This document shows positions 43,367 to 53,960 of a stretch of 55,980 bases of DNA, piece by piece. A model generated the notes under the pieces. The model ran no database searches and was not told the DNA's origin. It was given only the letters and a program-made list of their open reading frames with translations. The DNA is taken from the NCBI GenBank assembly GCA_902362595.1, contig CABIXF010000025.1:1-55980 (forward strand). The letters run 5' to 3'. Made by a program: the position numbers and the translations under genes. This DNA is from Bacteroidaceae bacterium (lineage in GTDB: Bacteria; Bacteroidota; Bacteroidia; Bacteroidales; Bacteroidaceae). Positions within the stretch are counted from its first letter, which is position 1. Every line of letters starts with the position of its first letter.

Positions 43367-46132
43367 TTAATCCCAAAGATTCAACTTGTTTTTCTTCGCT
43401 TCTTCCAGTGACACCGTCTTCACCACTTTCTGCTTGTTCTTGTCACGCAAAGCCTGATACTCCTCGTTCAACGCCTCTACAAAAGCCGGACGCTGTTCCG
43501 GATTCAGCAGTTTGGCAGCCACCAGCGCATTCTGCGAAGCATCTTTCATGTACACCACCGGCGCGTGATATACGGGCGCAATCTTCAAAGCCGTGTGCAA
43601 TTTCGAGGTGGTTGCCCCTCCAATCATCACCGGCACATCCACTCCCGCACGCTGCAGTTCCGTCACCACATGCACCATTTCCTCCAATGAAGGTGTAATC
43701 AGTCCGCTCAACCCTACGATATCCACTTTTTCCCGGATGGCCGTCTCCACAATTGTCTCTGCCGGTACCATCACACCCAAGTCGATAATCTCATAGTTGT
43801 TGCACGCCATGACCACCGATACGATGTTCTTTCCGATGTCGTGCACGTCGCCCTTCACCGTGGCCACCAGCACCTTTCCGGCACTGCGGGCACCCTCCTC
43901 CTTTTCCGCCTCGATATAAGGCTGGAGAATGGCTACGGCCTTCTTCATGGTACGCGCCGTTTTGACTACCTGCGGCAAGAACATCTTACCCGAACCGAAC
44001 AAATCGCCCACATGGTTCATGCCCGCCATCAGCGGACCTTCAATGATGCTCACTGCATTCGGGTAACGGGAAAGCGCTTCCTGCAAGTCCTCTTCCAGAT
44101 AGTCTGAAAGTCCTTTCACCAATGCATACTGCAACCGTTCTTCCACCGTGGTATCTTTACGCCACAGCAACTGAGCCTCATGTCCTTCCTGCGAAGCCGT
44201 TCCTTCCTTTTCCCGCTTCAGCCGTTCCGCCGTTTCAATCAGCCGTTCCGCCGCATCGGACCGGCGGTTCAACACCACATCTTCAATCCGTTCCAGGATA
44301 TCCTGCGGAATGTCCGTATAAAGCACGGAAGTGGCCGGATTCACAATGCCCATATCCATACCCTGCTGAATGGCATGATAGAGGAACACCGCATGCATGG
44401 CCTCACGGATATAATTGTTGCCGCGGAAAGAGAACGACAAGTTGCTCACTCCTCCGCTCACATGTGCTCCCGGCAGATGCTTGCGTATCCATCCGGTAGC
44501 CTGAATGAAATCGACCGCGTAATTGTTGTGTTCTTCGATACCCGTAGCCACGGCCAGCACGTTGGGGTCGAAAATAATATCGTGTGGATTAAATCCTACC
44601 TTGTCCACCAGAATACGGTAAGCCCGTTCACAGACCTCAATCTTGCGGCTGAAGGTATCGGCCTGCCCCTTCTCGTCGAAAGCCATGACAATGACAGCCG
44701 CCCCGAGCTCTTTTACCTCACGGGCATGTGCCACAAACACGTCCTCCCCTTCCTTCAAGGAGATGGAGTTGACAATGCATTTACCCTGCACACACTTCAG
44801 TCCCGCACGAATCACTTCCCATTTGGAAGAGTCAATCATGAGGGGCACACGGGCGATTTCCGGTTCCGAAGCCACCAGGTTCAGGAAGGTGGTCATCTCT
44901 TCTGCCGCATCCAGCAGTCCGTCGTCCATATTGACATCGAGAATCAATGCCCCGTCTTCCACCTGCTTGCGGGCGATGGACAAAGCCTCCTCGTATTTCT
45001 TCTCGTTGATGAGCCGGAGGAACTTCCGCGAACCTGCCACGTTGCAGCGTTCCCCCACATTCACGAAATTGATTTCGGGTGACACTTCCAGCAGTTCCAG
45101 TCCCGACAGCCACATATACTTGTGCGGCTGCACCGGCACACGAGGCTGCACCCCCCGAATCAAATCCTGATATTTGGCTATATATTTTTCCGTGGTACCA
45201 CAACATCCACCAATGATGTTGACCAGTCCTTCGTCGATATATTCCTTCACCTCGGCCGCCATATCTTCCGGCGTCTGGTCATACTGTCCCAGTGTGTTCG
45301 GCAATCCGGCATTCGGATACGCACTGACATAATAAGGTGCACGGGCAGCCAGTCTTTCCAAAAAAGGCTTCAACTGACGGGCCCCGAACGAACAGTTCAG
45401 TCCGATAGAGAAAATATCCGCATGTTCCACTGAAGCCAGAAACGCATCCAGTGTCTGTCCCGACAACGTACGTCCACCCACATCCGATACCGTAACCGAC
45501 AGCATCAGAGGAACCTTCCGACCCGTTTTTTCCATCGAAAGTTCCGCCGCCCGAATCGCCGCCTTGGCATTCAGCGTATCGAAAATGGTTTCGATGAGCA
45601 AGGCATCCACCCCGCCTTCCAGCAAGGCTTCCATCTGCTCGCAATAAGCCTCCTGCAATTCATCGAAGGTCAATGCCCGGAAAGCCGGATTGTTCACATC
45701 CGGACTCATGGAGCACGTCTTGTTGGTCGGCCCCACAGACCCCGCCACAAAACGAGGCTTCTCCGGATTCAAAGCTGTAAACTCATCGGCTATCCGACGG
45801 GCCAAACGGGCAGCTGCCAGATTGATTTCCCGGCAATAGGCCTCCACATGATAGTCGGCCATCGACACCGAAGTGGCATTAAACGTATTGGTTTCAATAA
45901 TGTCGGCTCCCGCTTCAAGGTATTTCCGGTGAATGTCTTCTATCACCTCCGGACGCGTGAGGCACAGCAGGTCGTTGTTTCCTTTCAGCTGTCCCTTTGC
46001 CTCCTTGAAACGTTCCCCACGGAAATCCGCTTCCGACAAATTATATTGCTGTATCATCGTACCCATTGCCCCGTCGAGCACCAGGATACGTTCCCGTATC
46101 AGTTGTGGTATTGTCTTTGTCTGCATAGGCAT
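43367..46132 (-). CDS. metH: Cobalamin-dependent methionine synthase without activation domain
   Basis: A 921-residue enzyme that transfers methyl from methyltetrahydrofolate to homocysteine through cobalamin. Domains in order: homocysteine-binding barrel (about 1-330, zinc ligands in IIGGCCGTT and an earlier Cys), pterin-binding barrel (about 355-610, [16 protein letters not shown]), cap domain, and B12-binding domain (about 690-890). The axial ligand is His764 in [10 protein letters not shown]. The protein stops at KKNKLNLWD, so the C-terminal AdoMet-binding reactivation domain of E. coli MetH (about 300 residues) is absent and no remnant fits in the 18 bp before ung. It follows smpB by 22 bp. 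The corrinoid uptake operon in the same window would supply its cofactor. Confidence 0.95.
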   Translation of the reverse strand: MPMQTKTIPQLIRERILVLDGAMGTMIQQYNLSEADFRGERFKEAKGQLKGNNDLLCLTRPEVIEDIHRKYLEAGADIIETNTFNATSVSMADYHVEAYCREINLAAARLARRIADEFTALNPEKPRFVAGSVGPTNKTCSMSPDVNNPAFRALTFDELQEAYCEQMEALLEGGVDALLIETIFDTLNAKAAIRAAELSMEKTGRKVPLMLSVTVSDVGGRTLSGQTLDAFLASVEHADIFSIGLNCSFGARQLKPFLERLAARAPYYVSAYPNAGLPNTLGQYDQTPEDMAAEVKEYIDEGLVNIIGGCCGTTEKYIAKYQDLIRGVQPRVPVQPHKYMWLSGLELLEVSPEINFVNVGERCNVAGSRKFLRLINEKKYEEALSIARKQVEDGALILDVNMDDGLLDAAEEMTTFLNLVASEPEIARVPLMIDSSKWEVIRAGLKCVQGKCIVNSISLKEGEDVFVAHAREVKELGAAVIVMAFDEKGQADTFSRKIEVCERAYRILVDKVGFNPHDIIFDPNVLAVATGIEEHNNYAVDFIQATGWIRKHLPGAHVSGGVSNLSFSFRGNNYIREAMHAVFLYHAIQQGMDMGIVNPATSVLYTDIPQDILERIEDVVLNRRSDAAERLIETAERLKREKEGTASQEGHEAQLLWRKDTTVEERLQYALVKGLSDYLEEDLQEALSRYPNAVSIIEGPLMAGMNHVGDLFGSGKMFLPQVVKTARTMKKAVAILQPYIEAEKEEGARSAGKVLVATVKGDVHDIGKNIVSVVMACNNYEIIDLGVMVPAETIVETAIREKVDIVGLSGLITPSLEEMVHVVTELQRAGVDVPVMIGGATTSKLHTALKIAPVYHAPVVYMKDASQNALVAAKLLNPEQRPAFVEALNEEYQALRDKNKQKVVKTVSLEEAKKNKLNLWD

Positions 46133-46154
46133 GCCTACCCTTTAATCGTTTGGT

Positions 46155-46616
46155 TTAGCGTTTGAACATGCGGTCCATCATCCGCCGGTCTTCTTTCTCT
46201 TTCAATGTCTGACGTTTGTCATACTGTTTCTTACCCTTGGCCAGCGCAATGACCACCTTGGCCAGTCCACGCTCGTTGATATACATGCGGGTAGGCACAA
46301 TGGTAAAGCCCGGCTCCTCGGAGGTGCGCTGCAGTTTCCGCAGTTCCTTCTTGGTCAGCAGCAGCTTACGGTCGCGCCGCGCCGTATGGTTGTTGTACGA
46401 ACCGTAAAAATACTCGGCAATGTGCATGTTCTTCACCCACAGTTCCCCACGGGAGAAGAAGCAGAACGTATCTACCAGACTCGCCTTCCCTTGCCGGATG
46501 GACTTGATTTCCGTACCGGTCAGCACGATTCCTGCGGTGTACGTATCGATGAATTCATAATCGAACGATGCCCGCTTGTTCTTGATATTAATATTATTTG
46601 CAACTGGTCTCATCAA
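46155..46616 (-). CDS. smpB: SsrA-binding protein SmpB
   Basis: A 153-residue tmRNA partner in trans-translation, rescuing stalled ribosomes. Conserved segments are [29 protein letters not shown] (interrupted here for length; about 13-41), [12 protein letters not shown] and the C-terminal tail [25 protein letters not shown], which is helical and basic as needed in the decoding centre. Two ATG codons are adjacent at the start. It overlaps the upstream Yip1-like gene by 4 bp and precedes metH by 22 bp. The tmRNA gene is not in the window. Confidence 0.97.
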   Translation of the reverse strand: MMRPVANNINIKNKRASFDYEFIDTYTAGIVLTGTEIKSIRQGKASLVDTFCFFSRGELWVKNMHIAEYFYGSYNNHTARRDRKLLLTKKELRKLQRTSEEPGFTIVPTRMYINERGLAKVVIALAKGKKQYDKRQTLKEKEDRRMMDRMFKR

Positions 46617-47182
46617 TTCAAAATTACAGACAATTTATTAAACACAGATTCTATCACTATCGGAGAAAGCAGAATCAAGATGGAAGCTACCACCGTATAC
46701 GACGTCAGCTTGCTTTCCGCAATACCTAAAAAGCGCCGTGCCCCTTCAAACACAACCAACACCGTATACAACTGCAATATCCAGTGCAGGATTTCAATGG
46801 AAACCAGTCCGTTCACTATGTCAAGCACAAACAAGACTGTCATGGAATACCCTACGAACACCTGCAGCTTATCTTTCGGAAGATATTTGTCAAACCACCT
46901 CCAACTGATTTTGTCGAGCAGGTATGCAGCCAGGAAAAAACCTCCAAACAAGGCCACGGCTACGGCACAGCAACGAGTCAGTGCCCATTGAAAAAATTCC
47001 GTACTGACATCACGTCCGATAAAGGTACCAATAAATTCCGATAAACCGCACAATCCGATCAACGGATAAACATATTCTGACATCATTCGGTTTCCTTCTC
47101 CTTCGGATGCCTCTTTTTCCCAAAAACGTCCGGGCGAAGAAAGCAAAAATGCCATTTTATGAAACAATTCTTTATAATTCAT
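46613..47182 (-). CDS. Yip1-domain membrane protein
   Basis: A 189-residue inner-membrane protein with about five helices. The N-terminus, [24 protein letters not shown], is the typical short cytoplasmic lead of bacterial Yip1-like proteins, followed by [19 protein letters not shown]. Function is unknown. It is the first gene of the Yip1-smpB-metH-ung run, with a 4-bp overlap with smpB and a -7 box (TAAATTTG on the minus strand, 47218-47225) 35 bp upstream. Confidence 0.82.
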   Translation of the reverse strand: MNYKELFHKMAFLLSSPGRFWEKEASEGEGNRMMSEYVYPLIGLCGLSEFIGTFIGRDVSTEFFQWALTRCCAVAVALFGGFFLAAYLLDKISWRWFDKYLPKDKLQVFVGYSMTVLFVLDIVNGLVSIEILHWILQLYTVLVVFEGARRFLGIAESKLTSYTVVASILILLSPIVIESVFNKLSVILN

Positions 47183-47217
47183 TCTTAATTCTTTTCATTA
47201 TGCGACGAAACGAAATG

Positions 47218-47225
47218 CAAATTTA
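47218..47225 (-). promoter_or_regulatory. -7 promoter element of the Yip1-smpB-metH-ung operon
   Basis: TAAATTTG on the minus strand matches TAnnTTTG. The 334-bp gap 47183-47516 also contains the divergent promoter at 47478 and two direct copies of AATTTATGTT (around 47427 and 47465). No gene or RNA was seen in it. Confidence 0.6.
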
Positions 47226-47477
47226 CAAAAAAGAATGAGATATGAGAAAGAGCCGAATATCTTTTCAAGCTATTTAAATGTCCCTTAAACAAGAGGCAAA
47301 AATAAAAGGGAAATCAATCCGACTGAAAAACACTTTCGCATCTGAAACAAAATGTCCGGGCGTTTTGCTCCAAGTTTTCTAAAGGCTTCCAATGTCATCA
47401 AGAATCGACTTTTAACGTTCCGAATAATTTATGTTAATTTCTTATCTCATCCCCTTCCTAAATCAATTTATGTTCTT

Positions 47478-47485
47478 TACTTTTG
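47478..47485 (+). promoter_or_regulatory. -7 promoter element of the activase/TetR operon
   Basis: TACTTTTG matches TAnnTTTG and lies 31 bp upstream of the ATG at 47517. Two AATTTATGTT copies just upstream are candidate sites for the TetR regulator encoded downstream, though they are not palindromic. Confidence 0.6.
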
Positions 47486-47516
47486 CGTTTGACAATAGTG
47501 TAAAACTTATAAAAAC

Positions 47517-50500
47517 ATGTATAAAATAGGGATTGACATGGGCTCTACCACAGTCAAAGTGGTAACCATCGATGAAAAAGGAAACCTCATATTTTCAAAA
47601 TACAAACGACATCATGCAAAAGCAAAAGAGACCGTAACAAATATCCTCCAAGAGCTGCTGAATAAAATCGGTGACGCAGATGTGTATCTTTGTCTCACCG
47701 GCTCAGTAGGTATGGGTTTGTCAGAACAATATTCATTGCCCTTTGTCCAAGAGGTTGTAGCAGCCACCAAAGCCATCCAGCAACATTATCCACAAATCAC
47801 TTCCATGATTGACATTGGTGGAGAAGATGCAAAAATCGTCTTCTTCACTCATGGCCAGCCTACTGATTTAAGAATGAACGGAAATTGTGCTGGAGGAACA
47901 GGAGCATTCATCGACCAAATGGCCGTAATTCTCGGCACAGATGTGGAAGAGCTGAACAAACTCGCGCTTAAGGCTACCCGCATATATCCGATAGCATCCC
48001 GATGCGGTGTATTTTGCAAGACAGATATCCAGAATCTGGTGGCTAGAAACGTAAGCAGAGAAGACATCGCTGCTTCCATCTTTCATGCTGTAGCCGTACA
48101 AACCGTAGTCACTCTAGCACATGGATGGGATATCAAAGCACCGGTTCTTTTCTGTGGTGGCCCGTTAACCTTTATTCCTGCCCTTCGAAAAGCTTTCATA
48201 GAATATCTTCACTTACAAGCAGAAGACATCGTGCTGCCTGAAAACGGCACTCTGCTACCTGCTTTGGGTGCAGCACTTTCATCTACACAAAAAGCTTCAA
48301 CATACAAACTTTCCCAATTGACAGACCAACTGCGTATCCCCGGATATTCCAATCGCTCATCACAAGGACTACCTCCGATTTTCTCCACAGCCGACGAGCA
48401 CAAAAAATGGGAAAACAGAATCTCCACACATCAATTAAAAGCAACTCACTGGAAATCAGGAATACAAGATGTTTACATTGGAATTGATTCCGGTTCCACC
48501 ACCACAAAGATTGTTGTAACTGACCCAGATGACCAAATACTGTTCACCTATTACCAACCCAACGGCGGACATGCCATCGAAACCGTATCCGAAGGACTGA
48601 ATTTACTGAAAACGCAATGTGAAGCACATCACACAACCCTCTGTATTAAAGGAAGCTGTTCCACCGGCTATGGGGAAGACCTGATCAAAGCGGCTTTCCA
48701 GTTAAATGCAGGAATCGTAGAAACTATTGCACATTACGTAGCTGCTCATTACCTGGACCCAGAGGTCTCATTCATTCTTGACATCGGTGGGCAAGACATG
48801 AAAGCCATCTTCGTTCATCAGGGAATCATCGACCGGATTGAAATCAACGAAGCCTGCTCTTCCGGATGCGGCTCTTTCATCGAGACATTTGCCCACACAC
48901 TGGGATATACAGCTCAAGAATTCTCACAGGCTGCCTGCCGTGCTTCCGAGCCCTGCGATTTAGGATCCAGATGTACTGTTTTTATGAACTCAAAAGTAAA
49001 ACAAGTCCTGCGGGAAGGCGCAACCATAGATGACATCGCAGCCGGACTGGCTTATTCCGTGATGAAAAACTGCCTGTATAAGGTCCTGAAATTAAAAGAT
49101 GCAGCCGAACTTGGCAACCACATTGTAGTACAAGGAGGAACCATGCGAAACGATGCCGTAGTACGTGCCCTGGAACGATTGACCGGAACAGAAGTCATCC
49201 GGTGTAACAAACCAGAACTGATGGGAGCTTTCGGTTGTGCTTTATATGCCCGCCGCCACAGCCAGACTTCACTCTCGCTAGAAGATATTCTTTCAAAAGC
49301 CCATTATACGACTCACACCCTGCATTGCAAAGGATGCGACAACCACTGCCAAGTGTTCCGCTATCGATTCGACAACGGAAAGAATTATTACTCTGGTAAT
49401 CGATGTGAAAAAATTTTCACAAACGGTTCCAAGGAAGAAGCCGGTGAAAACGCATATCACTTCAAGAACCAGCAACTGTTTCAACGCACTCAGTTTGAAG
49501 TCCCGACTCCCCGAATGACCATCGGTATCCCCAGAAGCCTGAATATGTATGAGGATTTTCCTTTCTGGCACACTCTGTTCACGACATGTGGCATACGGGT
49601 CTTGCTATCTGGAAAGTCAGACTTTAAAGATTACGAACAGAATGCCCGGAAAGTCATGTCCGACAATATCTGCTTCCCAGCCAAACTGGTACATGCTCAT
49701 ATACAACAATTAATAGACCAAAAAGTAGACCGAATCTTCATGCCTTTCGTCATTTTCGAGAAGAAAGGCAATGAACAAAACAGCTACAACTGCCCCATCG
49801 TGACTGGATATGCAGAAGTTATCAAAAGTGTACAAAACATGGGAATCCCCATCGACTCGCCATCCATCTCCTTCAAAGAAAGAGATTTGCTATATACACA
49901 ATGTGCCTATTACCTGAAAGAACTGGGAGTGGAAGAATCCTGTATCCGAAAAGCCTTTGCTCAAGCAGAGCAAGCACAAGACAAATTCCAGCAGTCACTG
50001 ACCAAGTATAATCTGCAATTGCTGGAAAAAGCCCGGAAACAACATCATCCGATAATTCTTCTGGCCGGACGACCTTATCATACCGACATGCTGATTCAAC
50101 ATAAAATTTCCGATATACTGGCAGACATGGGAATCGATGTCATCACAGACGACATCGTACGTAACTTGCCTCAAGACATGAATCATACGCATTTTTTGGC
50201 ACAATGGTCTTATCCCAACCGGATTCTGAAAGCTGCACAATGGTGTGCTACACAAGGGACAGACGTGCAGTTCATCGAAATGACGTCTTTCGGATGCGGA
50301 CCTGATGCTTTTCTAACAGACGAAGTTCGCGACATACTGATTCGAAAAGGAAAGCCCTTCACCCTTCTCAAACTGGACGACATCAGCAACGTGGGCTCCA
50401 TGAAACTCCGTATCCGTTCACTGACAGAAAGTATGAAGCTCTTTCATGAAACTGAAATGGACAGAAAGGAAACACCTGTTTCCACGACTCCTGTAGTCAG

Positions 50501-51710
50501 TGAGAGTGACCTTCGTCACAAAAAAATTCTGTTGCCGTTCTTCACGCCATTCATTTCTCCACTAATTCCCGCCATCATGCATTTAGCCGGATACGACACG
50601 GAGAACCTGGCACTCAGTAATACGGAATCGTGTGAATGGGGATTGAAGTATGCCAACAATGAGGTATGCTATCCAGCTACCTTGATTGTGGGCGATGTCA
50701 TCAAAGCTTTCAAGAGCGGAAAATACAACCCGGAACAGACCATCGTCGCCATGACCCAAACCGGCGGGCAGTGTCGTGCCAGCAACTACCTGCCGCTCAT
50801 TCAGAAAGCATTGGAAGAAGCAGGCTATCCGTCCACCCCGGTCATATCATTGACTTTCGGACGTTCGATGGAAACCGGGCAGCCCGGTTTCAAGATAAAC
50901 TGGATAAAAATCTTGCCGGTAGCGCTCCGCAGTATTCTTTACAGTGACTGCATCGCTAAATTCTATTACGCGGCTGCCGTGCGTGAGAAGGAACCCGGAC
51001 AGGCTAAACTACTTCGGGATAAATACCTGAAGCAGGCCGAAAAACTGCTACTGGCCAGCCGGAGCAAAGAATTATGGAAGCTGATGTCGCAGGCCGCCGA
51101 AGAATTCAATTCCATTTCCCGCAACATCGACTGTCCCAAAGTGGGAGTGGTAGGAGAAATTTTCCTGAAATTCAACCCTTTCGCACAGAAAAACATCATT
51201 GAGTGGCTGACGGAACAGGGCATTGAAGTGGTACCTTCCGTCCTGACCGATTTCTTCATGCAAAACTTCGTCAACCGGAAAGCCCGGATAGAATCGCATA
51301 TTCAGAAAGAAACACTCCCCGTTTTCGTCTACAAGTCGGCCTACCTGCTGATCAAGAAACAGATTGAAAAAGCCAACCGGATTGGAAAGGAATTCCGCTA
51401 CTTCGTCCCCTTCAAGGACATCTTTGAAGAAGCAGAGGAAGCCCAGAAGGTTATCTCATTAAACGCTCAATTCGGCGAAGGCTGGCTGCTTCCGGCAGAA
51501 ATCATGTCGTATGCCCGCCAAGGAATCTACAATGTGGTCAGCCTGCAACCTTTTGGCTGTATTGCCAACCACATCGTATCGAAAGGCATAGAAAAACGTA
51601 TCAAACATTTCTACCCCGAAATGAACATCCTTTCCCTGGATTTTGACAGCGGAGTCAGTGACGTCAACGTTACCAACCGCCTGCTATTGTTCATTGACCA
51701 CTTAAAATAA
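47517..51710 (+). CDS. Giant 2-hydroxyacyl-CoA dehydratase activase-related Fe-S ATPase
   Basis: A 1397-residue cytoplasmic protein. Two BcrAD/BadFG ATPase domains are in tandem: IGIDMGSTTVKVVTID (4-19) with NGNCAGGTGAF (Cys124), and IGIDSGSTTTKIVVTD (about 322-337) with NEACSSGCGSF (Cys447). In 2-hydroxyacyl-CoA dehydratase activators this Cys region holds a 4Fe-4S cluster at the dimer interface. A CxxC-rich linker follows (HCKGCDNHCQVFRY, about 602-615). Next is a DUF2229-type domain (GIPRSLNMYEDFPFWHTLF, about 666-684), and a dehydratase-subunit-like part contains NNEVCYPATLIVGDV. The fused form is common in anaerobes, yet its reaction is unknown. The TetR gene follows after 8 bp. Confidence 0.9.
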   Translation: MYKIGIDMGSTTVKVVTIDEKGNLIFSKYKRHHAKAKETVTNILQELLNKIGDADVYLCLTGSVGMGLSEQYSLPFVQEVVAATKAIQQHYPQITSMIDIGGEDAKIVFFTHGQPTDLRMNGNCAGGTGAFIDQMAVILGTDVEELNKLALKATRIYPIASRCGVFCKTDIQNLVARNVSREDIAASIFHAVAVQTVVTLAHGWDIKAPVLFCGGPLTFIPALRKAFIEYLHLQAEDIVLPENGTLLPALGAALSSTQKASTYKLSQLTDQLRIPGYSNRSSQGLPPIFSTADEHKKWENRISTHQLKATHWKSGIQDVYIGIDSGSTTTKIVVTDPDDQILFTYYQPNGGHAIETVSEGLNLLKTQCEAHHTTLCIKGSCSTGYGEDLIKAAFQLNAGIVETIAHYVAAHYLDPEVSFILDIGGQDMKAIFVHQGIIDRIEINEACSSGCGSFIETFAHTLGYTAQEFSQAACRASEPCDLGSRCTVFMNSKVKQVLREGATIDDIAAGLAYSVMKNCLYKVLKLKDAAELGNHIVVQGGTMRNDAVVRALERLTGTEVIRCNKPELMGAFGCALYARRHSQTSLSLEDILSKAHYTTHTLHCKGCDNHCQVFRYRFDNGKNYYSGNRCEKIFTNGSKEEAGENAYHFKNQQLFQRTQFEVPTPRMTIGIPRSLNMYEDFPFWHTLFTTCGIRVLLSGKSDFKDYEQNARKVMSDNICFPAKLVHAHIQQLIDQKVDRIFMPFVIFEKKGNEQNSYNCPIVTGYAEVIKSVQNMGIPIDSPSISFKERDLLYTQCAYYLKELGVEESCIRKAFAQAEQAQDKFQQSLTKYNLQLLEKARKQHHPIILLAGRPYHTDMLIQHKISDILADMGIDVITDDIVRNLPQDMNHTHFLAQWSYPNRILKAAQWCATQGTDVQFIEMTSFGCGPDAFLTDEVRDILIRKGKPFTLLKLDDISNVGSMKLRIRSLTESMKLFHETEMDRKETPVSTTPVVSESDLRHKKILLPFFTPFISPLIPAIMHLAGYDTENLALSNTESCEWGLKYANNEVCYPATLIVGDVIKAFKSGKYNPEQTIVAMTQTGGQCRASNYLPLIQKALEEAGYPSTPVISLTFGRSMETGQPGFKINWIKILPVALRSILYSDCIAKFYYAAAVREKEPGQAKLLRDKYLKQAEKLLLASRSKELWKLMSQAAEEFNSISRNIDCPKVGVVGEIFLKFNPFAQKNIIEWLTEQGIEVVPSVLTDFFMQNFVNRKARIESHIQKETLPVFVYKSAYLLIKKQIEKANRIGKEFRYFVPFKDIFEEAEEAQKVISLNAQFGEGWLLPAEIMSYARQGIYNVVSLQPFGCIANHIVSKGIEKRIKHFYPEMNILSLDFDSGVSDVNVTNRLLLFIDHLK

Positions 51711-51718
51711 CGAATACC

Positions 51719-52342
51719 ATGACTGAAGAAAAAAAACTCAACCTAGAAAACAAAATTCTGCAAACTGCCAAATCCTTGTTCATGGAAAAAGGCTACTCTG
51801 ATACCAGCATGAGCGAGATTGCCGAACGAGTAGGCATCAATCGTCCGGGATTACATTATTATTTCAGAACAAAAGATAAAATGTTTCATGCTGTCTTCGG
51901 CATGATTATCCAATCCATCATCCCCCAGCTCCAAAACATCATACAACAAAAGGACCGGTCCTTTCCTGAACGGATTGAACAAGTAGTAGACGTGTATTAC
52001 CGCATGTGGCTGCAGAATCCTTATCTGCCATTGTTCGTAGTAAGGGAAATGCACCGCGACATGAACTTTATGCTTACAGCTTTCCAAAACTTAAACATAT
52101 CCCATTTCTTTGAAAATCTGAAAGACTGCCTACAGGAAGAGATGAACAGTGGAAAACTACGGAAAGTACCATCACGCATGGTTTTTTTCACATTCTACAG
52201 CGCACTGATATTTCCCTTTATTTCACGCAATCTGGTGAATACGACTATGCTGGATGAAGATGAAAACTTCGAAGATTTACTGACAGAATGGAAACCCTAC
52301 ATTGTCCGTCAGATGGTAAATCTCTTATGCATATCAGAATAA
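51719..52342 (+). CDS. TetR/AcrR family transcriptional regulator
   Basis: A 207-residue regulator. The N-terminal HTH is TAKSLFMEKGYSDTSMSEIAERVG-INRPGLHYYFRTKDKMFHAVF (about 16-61, standard TetR pattern), followed by an all-helical ligand domain. It begins 8 bp after the activase gene and is presumably cotranscribed; autoregulation of the operon is plausible but not shown. The ligand is unknown. It ends at a strong terminator. Confidence 0.92.
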   Translation: MTEEKKLNLENKILQTAKSLFMEKGYSDTSMSEIAERVGINRPGLHYYFRTKDKMFHAVFGMIIQSIIPQLQNIIQQKDRSFPERIEQVVDVYYRMWLQNPYLPLFVVREMHRDMNFMLTAFQNLNISHFFENLKDCLQEEMNSGKLRKVPSRMVFFTFYSALIFPFISRNLVNTTMLDEDENFEDLLTEWKPYIVRQMVNLLCISE

Positions 52343-52345
52343 GAA

Positions 52346-52393
52346 AAAGACTCTCTTTCACGTTGTTTTTCACCTTGCTGAAAGAGAGTCTTT
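52346..52393 (+). terminator. Intrinsic terminator of the activase/TetR operon
   Basis: AAAGACTCTCTTTC (52346-52359) pairs with GAAAGAGAGTCTTT (52380-52393), a perfect 14-bp stem, starting just after the TetR stop. Confidence 0.88.
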
Positions 52394-52433
52394 CTGCTTC
52401 ATTCATCTTGATGTGGTAATACTTCCAATACTT

Positions 52434-52855
52434 TCACCGCAACTTTCGAAGCTGCCTCAACCAACTGCACAAGTGCCAAACTCCCAATACCTCAAAGAAA
52501 AGGCCTGTCTGGAAATGGCATATTCCCCAATGAGTATTTCCAGTCCCTTTCAATGTCAGAAGCATAATTCCGGAAACCACGGTCAGCAAATACATAACAG
52601 AAAGAAAGCAGGTCACTTTACTGTGCCTTCCAAAACCTTTCCCCAAATTCCGATACCATCCCCAATGCGCTTTTATATGTATCCAAGAACATACTAAAAA
52701 CGACCAGGCACACAACAGATGCACAGCTGTCCATAACCGATTCCCTTGCTGTCACAGCCATGTCCGACGGCATGCATACTCAAGCCGCTAAGCAGTGTCA
52801 GCAGAAACAAACGCCTCAACGTAATGTCAGTGCGATAAAGCCACTTTCTATTCAT
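52434..52855 (-). pseudogene. Frameshifted DUF4405-like membrane protein
   Basis: Read from the ATG at 52855, the frame gives MNRKWLYRTDITLRRLFLLT and SGLSMHAVGHGCDSKG, then shifts. In the next frame the protein continues as NRLWTAVHLLCAWSFLVCSW, IHIKAHWGWYRNLGKGFGRH and ends at 52434 (LRQLRKLR). Joined, it resembles DUF4405 proteins, small cytochrome-b-like membrane proteins with conserved histidines. The break lies in a short run of C near 52740-52750, so one base appears lost or gained. Its ATG overlaps the stop of the ferredoxin remnant by 8 bp, showing a former operon. A sequencing error at the homopolymer is possible. Confidence 0.65.
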
Positions 52856-53251
52856 ATTCTTTCCTTTTTAAAATTGCCTGATGCCGACAAACCTTCATAC
52901 ATTTCAGACAACCGATACAACGGTCAGTATTCCTGATTACAGCATGCTTGTGCCACAACAGCTGAATTTTACCTATCACCTGCTCAGGGCATACTTTCAT
53001 GCAGTCAATACACCCTATACACCGATGAGCATCAAGCTGAGTGTATTCCGTCTGGTATCGCCTATGACTTTCTCTACATACAATCGAAGTAATTCTTTGA
53101 AGGCAATGGTATGCTCTATATACCGATGCAGGTTGTTTTGGAGAGGCAAATTCCCCCGCATGGCATAGCCCACAAGCTCCAGAATGGAAAGCGCAAGACG
53201 CTGAATAAATGATTTGAACATCTCTTTGTCTTTTTCTCTTTCAGCCAACAT
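52848..53251 (-). pseudogene. Frameshifted double-cluster ferredoxin-type protein
   Basis: From 53251 the frame encodes a helical segment (KEMFKSFIQRLALSILELVG, then LHRYIEHTIAFKELLRLYVE) that stops near 53015. Shifting frame near 53030-53050 continues as QLDAHRCIGCIDCMKVCPEQ and, after about 25 residues, DRCIGCLKCMKVCRHQAI, ending at a TAG at 52848. These are two CxxCxxCxxxC 4Fe-4S motifs, the second lacking the usual Pro after the last Cys. The N-terminus may also be missing. The protein was probably an electron carrier for the adjacent DUF4405-like membrane protein. Confidence 0.65.
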
Positions 53252-53320
53252 ACGGAATAACTACTCCATATCTCTCCGCAGTGAAACGGGCAACATAACG
53301 GTTTGAGAACTTAATATATA

Positions 53321-53695
53321 TTACCCAAAGACTCTTTTCTGAATTTCCTCCACAAACGTGCTGTCCACAAAGAGAACATAGGCTGACAGACCTGAAGAAT
53401 TTAGAAGTTCATATACCTGTCCAGGCTGTGTCATCATTACTGTCCCTGCGGTTATCTGATAAGTCTTAAAGTCAATACATATCTCATACTCACCAGCTTC
53501 CACAAAACCAAACATATAATAATCGTCCTGATGCGTATACGTCACAGGGGTATCTTGCGACACACCTGGCAAAAATCGGCGAAGATAAATTCCCATTTCC
53601 AAAAGATTGGAAACTTTATGCTGAGGTAACTTTGACACTTTTCTCCTAAAGATTAAATCTATTTCACGAACTTGTAAAAATACTAAATTCTTCAA
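53321..53695 (-). pseudogene. AraC-family regulator remnant, sensor domain only
   Basis: A 124-residue frame encoding only the N-terminal cupin-like arm of an AraC regulator (YTHQDDYYMFGFVEAGEYEI, ITAGTVMMTQPGQVYELLNS). It stops at VEEIQKRVFG, where full proteins continue for about 150 residues with two HTH motifs. No HTH is found in any frame of the following 70 bp before the ferredoxin remnant. It probably once regulated the ferredoxin/DUF4405 genes downstream. The 265 bp between 53696 and 53960 are AT-rich with nothing recognisable. Confidence 0.65.
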
Positions 53696-53960
53696 ATCTT
53701 CCCATTTTATTGAACCTTTTCCGCTCCTATTTGTTTTCTATACAATTACCATAAATATTTATATTTACTCACTACCCACAAACGAGAAAACTAGTTAAGA
53801 AAACTTACCTTGAAACCATTGCGTCTGAGCAAGCTATTCTTCCCCTATCAATACAATTACAATTTCAATAAACCTCCGTACACTATCTTACCAACAATGA
53901 GTAAATTATTCTCCAAAGATATAATAAAAAAAATTCATTAACCATACCTAAACAAACATC

